Assembly (NCBI GenBank): GCA_964504595.1
Contig: CAZDEE010000003.1
Coordinates: 41,518 to 105,517, forward strand
DNA length: 64,000 nucleotides
Origin: CAG-826 sp964504595
GTDB taxonomy: Bacteria; Bacillota_I; Bacilli_A; RFN20; CAG-826
Reading direction: 5' to 3'
Both the position numbers and the translations under genes were made by a program. Shown in pieces: positions 60,032 to 64,000 of the stretch. How positions within the stretch are numbered: the first letter of the stretch is position 1; the number at the start of each line of letters is the position of its first letter. Under the pieces are notes generated by a model. The model searched no databases, was not told where the DNA came from, and saw only the letters and a program-made list of their open reading frames with translations.

Positions 60032-61753
60032 ATGAAAACGATATTATTTTATTTGAAAAAAACAAAGTTAGAAGTTATTTTAGGACCTTTATTTAAAATG
60101 ATAGAGGTTATATTCGAATTATTAGTGCCTGTTATTGTTTCCTACATAATTGATGAAGGAATCAAAAAATATAACGGCGATTTAACTGAGATTATATTGA
60201 TGTGCGGATTGCTATTGCTCTTTGCAATGCTTGGACTAGCCGCTGCAATCACAGCTCAGTATTTTTCTGCTAAAGCGGCAGTTAAACTTACAACAAATTT
60301 AAACAATGACTTATTTAAAAAAATCCAATCCTTGGAATATAGTGAATTAGATAAAATTGGATATTCAACTCTAATAACTAGAATGACTAGTGATGTTAAC
60401 CAAATACAAATTGGAGTAAATATGACCTTAAGATTACTTCTTAGATCTCCTGTTGTAGTAATCGGTTCAATATTAGTAGCTTTCTTCATTTCTAAAGAAA
60501 TTGGATGGGCGTTTTTATTTACCGCGCCTACATTATTTATTGTTATTTTTATAATAATGCTTATTTGCATTCCAAAGTTTAAAGAAAATCAATCAACACT
60601 AGATAATATTGTTGAATTGACCCGTGAAAATCTTTCAGGAGTTAAAGTGATTCGTGCCTTTAATAAACAAAACGATGAAATTAAAAAGAATAAACAATTA
60701 AACGAAAAACATGCTAAGTTACAAATTATTGTCGGAAGAATTTCTAACTTAACAAATCCAATAACATTTGCGTTAATAAATATATTTATTATCATCTTAA
60801 TTTATTTAGGAGCTATTCAAGTTAATATTGGTAACTTAAGCCAAGGTAAAGTTGTTGCGTTATATAACTTAAGCAGCCAAATACTTGTCGAGACAATCAA
60901 ATTTGCTAATTTAATCATTACATTATCAAAATCAATTGCCTCCGCAAAACGTGTGGAAGAAGCCTTAAATATCAATTCAGAATTAAAAACCAATATTTCA
61001 AACAATACAAGCGAATATTTTATTGAATTTGCGGATGTATCAATGAAATATCAATCTTCTCATAAATACTCTTTAAGTCACATTTCATTTAAAGTTAACA
61101 AAGGTGACACAATAGGCATCATTGGAGGAACTGGATCTGGAAAAACCACTCTAATTAATCTATTAAATCATTTTTATGATATAGATGAAGGTACTATATA
61201 TTTCGATGGTAAAGATATATCATCATTTAATACAAATGAATTACGTAATAGAATTTCTTTAGTTCCTCAAAAAGCAAAGTTATTTAAAGGAACAATTAGA
61301 AGTAATTTACTATGGGGTAATAAAACCGCTAGTGAAGATGAACTACTTACAGCGATTAAAATTGCTCAAGCCGAAGATATAATCTTTAAAAAATCCAATG
61401 GATTAGATGAAGTTGTTGAACAAAATGGAAACAATTTCTCTGGTGGCCAAAAACAAAGATTATGTATCGCAAGAGCGTTAGTAAAAAAATCTGAAGTATT
61501 AATATTAGATGACTCATCTTCCGCTCTTGACTACTTAACCGATTTTAATTTAAGAAAAAGCATTAGAGAGCTCGATAACCAATTAACAACATTTATCGTT
61601 TCTCAAAGAACCGCTTCTGTTCAAAATTGTGATCAAATATTAGTTTTAGATAAAGGTGTATTAGTGGGATGTGGAACTCACGAGCAATTACTAAAAGATT
61701 GTGAAGTATATAAAGAAATATACTCATCTCAATTTAAAGAGGAGGAAAAATAA
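60032..61753 (+). CDS. ABC exporter half-transporter, subunit 1 (degenerate ATP site)
   Basis: 573 residues. Six-helix membrane domain (1-310), then the nucleotide-binding domain with Walker A 'GGTGSGKTT', signature 'FSGGQKQRL' and Walker B 'VLILDDSSSALD'. The residue after the Walker B Asp is Asp instead of the catalytic Glu, so its ATP site is non-catalytic. The N-terminus 'MKTILFYLKKTKLEVILG' matches YheI/YheH-like exporters. It is followed by a 1-bp overlapping partner, making a heterodimer. Substrates of such exporters are lipids, peptides or drugs; here unknown. Confidence 0.93.
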   Translation: MKTILFYLKKTKLEVILGPLFKMIEVIFELLVPVIVSYIIDEGIKKYNGDLTEIILMCGLLLLFAMLGLAAAITAQYFSAKAAVKLTTNLNNDLFKKIQSLEYSELDKIGYSTLITRMTSDVNQIQIGVNMTLRLLLRSPVVVIGSILVAFFISKEIGWAFLFTAPTLFIVIFIIMLICIPKFKENQSTLDNIVELTRENLSGVKVIRAFNKQNDEIKKNKQLNEKHAKLQIIVGRISNLTNPITFALINIFIIILIYLGAIQVNIGNLSQGKVVALYNLSSQILVETIKFANLIITLSKSIASAKRVEEALNINSELKTNISNNTSEYFIEFADVSMKYQSSHKYSLSHISFKVNKGDTIGIIGGTGSGKTTLINLLNHFYDIDEGTIYFDGKDISSFNTNELRNRISLVPQKAKLFKGTIRSNLLWGNKTASEDELLTAIKIAQAEDIIFKKSNGLDEVVEQNGNNFSGGQKQRLCIARALVKKSEVLILDDSSSALDYLTDFNLRKSIRELDNQLTTFIVSQRTASVQNCDQILVLDKGVLVGCGTHEQLLKDCEVYKEIYSSQFKEEEK

Positions 61754-63486
61754 TGAAAAAGAATATATTTTTTCGACTTTTTAAAGCCATTAAGCCTTAT
61801 GCATTTATTTTAATATTTTCGATCATATGTGCGATTATAAATGTCATTTCATCACTACTAATCCCTATTTATGTTGGTAATGCAATCGATTTAATTATCG
61901 AAATTAATAATGTAGATTTTGTTAGAATAAGTGAATATTTTATTAAAATTGGCATTTGCTTAGTTTGCTCTGCAATCGCCCAATATGTTATGAGCTTACT
62001 AAACACCAAACTAATCAGTAATTTTGTTAAAGATTTAAGAAACGAAGCTTTTAATAAAATTCATAAGCTACCTATTTCTTATTTAGATTCTCATCCGTCT
62101 GGTGATATAGTATCTAGAGTTATTTCCGATATTGATAATATCAGTGAAGGTTTCTTATTAGGGTTTAACCAATTATTTACCGGCGCTATAACTATTATTT
62201 GTACTATTGTATTCATGTTCTTAATGAACTATATTATGGCATTAATCGTTGTAATCCTTACCCCAATATCTCTTTTTGTTGCTAAATATATTTCCAGCAA
62301 TATTCAACATCACTTTAAAAATCAATCTATTATTAAAGGTAATCAAACAGCCTTTATTGATGAAATAATCACTGGTCAAAAAGTTGTTAGGGCCTTCAAT
62401 ATGGAAGACAACTTACAACAACAATTTGAAACCATCGCTAAAGATTTAGAAACTGTTGCTTTAAAAGCCAACTTCTTCTCTTCTTTAGTTAATCCATCAA
62501 CACGTTTTGTCAATTCAATAGTATACGCTATTATAACCTTTGTTGGAGTATTAATTTGTATAAACAACCCATTATTTGGTGTCGGTACACTCACAACATT
62601 CTTAAGTTATGCAAGTCAATATACTAAACCATTTAATGATATATCGTCTGTTATTTCTGAGCTTCAAAACACCTTTGCGTGCGCGAATAGACTATATGAA
62701 TTCTTAGATGAACAAAATGAAACTGCGGATAGGATTGATGCTACTAAAATTAAAAATGTATCTGGTTTTATTAATTTCGATAATGTTTGTTTCTCTTATG
62801 ATGCAAATAAAAAATTAATCGAAAATATTAATTTAAAAGTTAATCCTGGTCAAAGAATTGCTATTGTTGGTCCAACCGGATGTGGAAAAACAACTTTAAT
62901 TAATTTAATTATGCGATTCTATGATATTAATAGTGGAAGTATCTCTATTGATGGCGTAGATCAATTCGATATCAGCAAAGCTTCTCTAAGAGAACAATAT
63001 GGTATGGTATTACAAGATACTTGGATTCGCCATGCAAGTTTAAAAGATAATATCTTATTAGGCGCAAAAATAGATGAAAATACATTTAATAAAATATTAT
63101 GTGATTGCCATTTAGATTCTCTCGTTGATAAACTTCCTAATGGTGTTGAAACAATTATTGATGACAATGGAGGAATTTTATCTCAAGGTCAAAAGCAATT
63201 AATTTGCATTGCTAGAGTTATGGTCAATATTCCACCGATGCTTATTCTTGATGAAGCAACTTCATCAATCGATACAAGAACAGAAATTAAAATTAATAGT
63301 ACCTTCTTAAAACTTATGGAAGGAAGAACAACATTCATTGTTGCTCACAGATTATCCACGATTAAAGAGGCTGATGTTATTCTAGTTATGAAGGATGGAA
63401 ATGTCATAGAACAAGGAAATCATGTAGAATTATTGAATAAAAAGGGCTTCTATTACTCATTATATAAATCGCAATTCGAACAATAA
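61753..63486 (+). CDS. ABC exporter half-transporter, subunit 2 (catalytic)
   Basis: 577 residues. Six-helix membrane domain (1-320), then Walker A 'GPTGCGKTT', signature 'LSQGQKQLI' and Walker B 'MLILDEATSSIDT', with the catalytic Glu present, and 'VAHRLSTI' H-loop. The signature is LSQGQ instead of LSGGQ, which pairs with the degenerate site of subunit 1, as in known heterodimeric exporters (LmrCD, BmrCD, TM287/288). The ATG overlaps the stop of subunit 1 by one base, ensuring coupled translation. No terminator of its own was seen; the mobile element derivative begins 47 bp downstream. Confidence 0.94.
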   Translation: MKKNIFFRLFKAIKPYAFILIFSIICAIINVISSLLIPIYVGNAIDLIIEINNVDFVRISEYFIKIGICLVCSAIAQYVMSLLNTKLISNFVKDLRNEAFNKIHKLPISYLDSHPSGDIVSRVISDIDNISEGFLLGFNQLFTGAITIICTIVFMFLMNYIMALIVVILTPISLFVAKYISSNIQHHFKNQSIIKGNQTAFIDEIITGQKVVRAFNMEDNLQQQFETIAKDLETVALKANFFSSLVNPSTRFVNSIVYAIITFVGVLICINNPLFGVGTLTTFLSYASQYTKPFNDISSVISELQNTFACANRLYEFLDEQNETADRIDATKIKNVSGFINFDNVCFSYDANKKLIENINLKVNPGQRIAIVGPTGCGKTTLINLIMRFYDINSGSISIDGVDQFDISKASLREQYGMVLQDTWIRHASLKDNILLGAKIDENTFNKILCDCHLDSLVDKLPNGVETIIDDNGGILSQGQKQLICIARVMVNIPPMLILDEATSSIDTRTEIKINSTFLKLMEGRTTFIVAHRLSTIKEADVILVMKDGNVIEQGNHVELLNKKGFYYSLYKSQFEQ

Positions 63487-63533
63487 TTTTATTAATAAAT
63501 TAAACAAAAAAAGATGAAGTAACTGAAATAGTT

Positions 63534-63944
63534 GGTTCTTTAAAGAAGAACGGGGGATGAATTTTTTTCAAACCCCGTTTTAATTTATAGCTTTTAGACT
63601 TTTTCGTAAAAAAAGATTAGTTATACACTTAATCATGTAAAACATTTTATTAATTGTGCTTAATGTCTATTAAATTTAGTAAGAGACATACTCTTTTTAA
63701 AATTTTCTTATATTTTTTATAATTTTAAATATAAAATGCGCTAATTATATAGAAAATAATGATATATATGAATATTAAGCAATAAATTTTATAACTTATG
63801 ATCATATTTTTTTAGTAAATTACTAATTTTAAGCAGCGAAAAAGGAGATAATGAACGATTTTCATCATCTCCCCGTTTTTCTTTATAGTTTTTTTGAGTT
63901 TCACGGCTTAGACCCCGCTATCCCCCGTTCTTCTTTAAAGAACC
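63534..63944 (+). mobile_element. 411-bp transposase-less derivative of the ISL3 element (MITE-like)
   Basis: The left about 75 bp (63534-63608) matches the left end of the IS at 8424 with about three mismatches. The right about 93 bp (63852-63944) matches the right end almost exactly, including the 25-bp inverted terminus (63920-63944). The homology on the right continues back to the last codons of the transposase gene. The middle (63609-63850) is AT-rich DNA with no similarity to the transposase and no gene. Flanking 8-mers (63526-63533 and 63945-63952) are not duplicated. It is probably mobilised in trans by the full element. Confidence 0.85.
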
Positions 63945-64000
63945 TTATTCTTCAAGTAAAACAGAATCAAATAATAAAGTACAAATCGCGTCAATAATAC
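63945..64000 (-). CDS. 3' end of a gene truncated by the window edge
   Basis: An open frame on the minus strand ends 'IIDAICTLLFDSVLLEE' with its TAA at 63945-63947, directly next to the element end at 63944. The 18 visible residues are helical and could be the tail of a regulator. The family cannot be identified. The stop abutting the element suggests insertion at, or just beyond, the original 3' end. Confidence 0.45.
   Translation of the reverse strand, partial: IIDAICTLLFDSVLLEE

Noticed and set aside
63534..63944. A second full ISL3 element
   Set aside because: Only 411 bp long, with no transposase frame between the ends.
1..64000. Mycoplasma-type code (TGA as Trp)
   Set aside because: Long genes end at TGA or TAA at expected lengths and Trp is TGG in conserved motifs.
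1..64000. CRISPR array, tRNA or rRNA genes
   Set aside because: No regular spaced repeats and no tRNA or rRNA landmarks were seen on either strand by reading.

Overview
The window comes from an AT-rich (by eye about 30% G+C), low-GC Gram-positive-type bacterium with anaerobic, fermentative physiology. Tryptophan is encoded by TGG and long frames stop at TGA, so it uses the ordinary bacterial code and not the Mycoplasma code. Many Cys-anchored lipoproteins with Ser/Thr/Asn-rich linkers, [FeFe] hydrogenases, AdhE, a reverse rubrerythrin, Rex, a QueT transporter under a preQ1 riboswitch and a pyrophosphate-type phosphofructokinase together suggest an uncultured gut Bacillota of the Bacilli/Mollicutes-like radiation (RF39/RFN20/Acholeplasma-like). 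That placement is inference. No rRNA, tRNA, CRISPR array or prophage was recognised.

Layout. 1-4470 (minus): two PII-like proteins with a DUF1538 membrane protein, an RluA-family pseudouridine synthase and MgtE. 4676-8384: GH43 lipoprotein, Hpt and an acidic lipoprotein. 8424-9910: an intact ISL3-family element with 25-bp inverted termini and a perfect 8-bp target duplication, sitting inside the loop of an older terminator hairpin. 9988-14089: cation/proton antiporter, PerR-like regulator with reverse rubrerythrin, ATP-grasp ligase and preQ1-controlled QueT. 14168-24175: YcxB-like membrane protein plus CotH-kinase lipoprotein, cardiolipin synthase, BaiN-like flavoprotein, beta-helix carbohydrate-binding lipoprotein, and a multidomain secreted endonuclease whose frame breaks at a run of seven A. 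24370-34585: P-loop kinase, Y-family polymerase with YolD-like partner, FucO-like dehydrogenase, GuaD-like deaminase, DegV, a two-component system, an ECF sigma/anti-sigma/lipoprotein operon and uridine kinase. 34688-40685: acetyltransferase, GH53 galactanase, flavin reductase, membrane glycosyltransferase, GrpB-like protein and a lipoprotein.

41177-50441 (plus) is the metabolic core. A PPi-type phosphofructokinase is followed by a tight rex-adhE-ferredoxin-sensory hydrogenase (HydS-like, PAS)-PP2C phosphatase-catalytic [FeFe] hydrogenase operon. Rex would sense NADH/NAD+, AdhE re-oxidises NADH to ethanol, the hydrogenase disposes of electrons as H2, and the sensor hydrogenase and phosphatase look like an H2/redox signalling branch. 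50579-53358 (minus) adds an aldo/keto reductase, a flavin reductase and an iron alcohol dehydrogenase whose leader can form a pseudoknot around a Shine-Dalgarno sequence.

53495-60000 is accessory: small membrane proteins, acetyltransferases, a MazG-like pyrophosphohydrolase, a decayed HigBA toxin-antitoxin remnant, and a two-gene unit coding for an HTH regulator and a membrane-anchored protein with a HEPN-type RxxxxH motif. That unit is the best candidate here for an undescribed defence or toxin-antitoxin-like system. 60032-63486 encodes a heterodimeric ABC exporter, followed by a 411-bp transposase-less derivative of the same ISL3 element and the 3' end of one more minus-strand gene.
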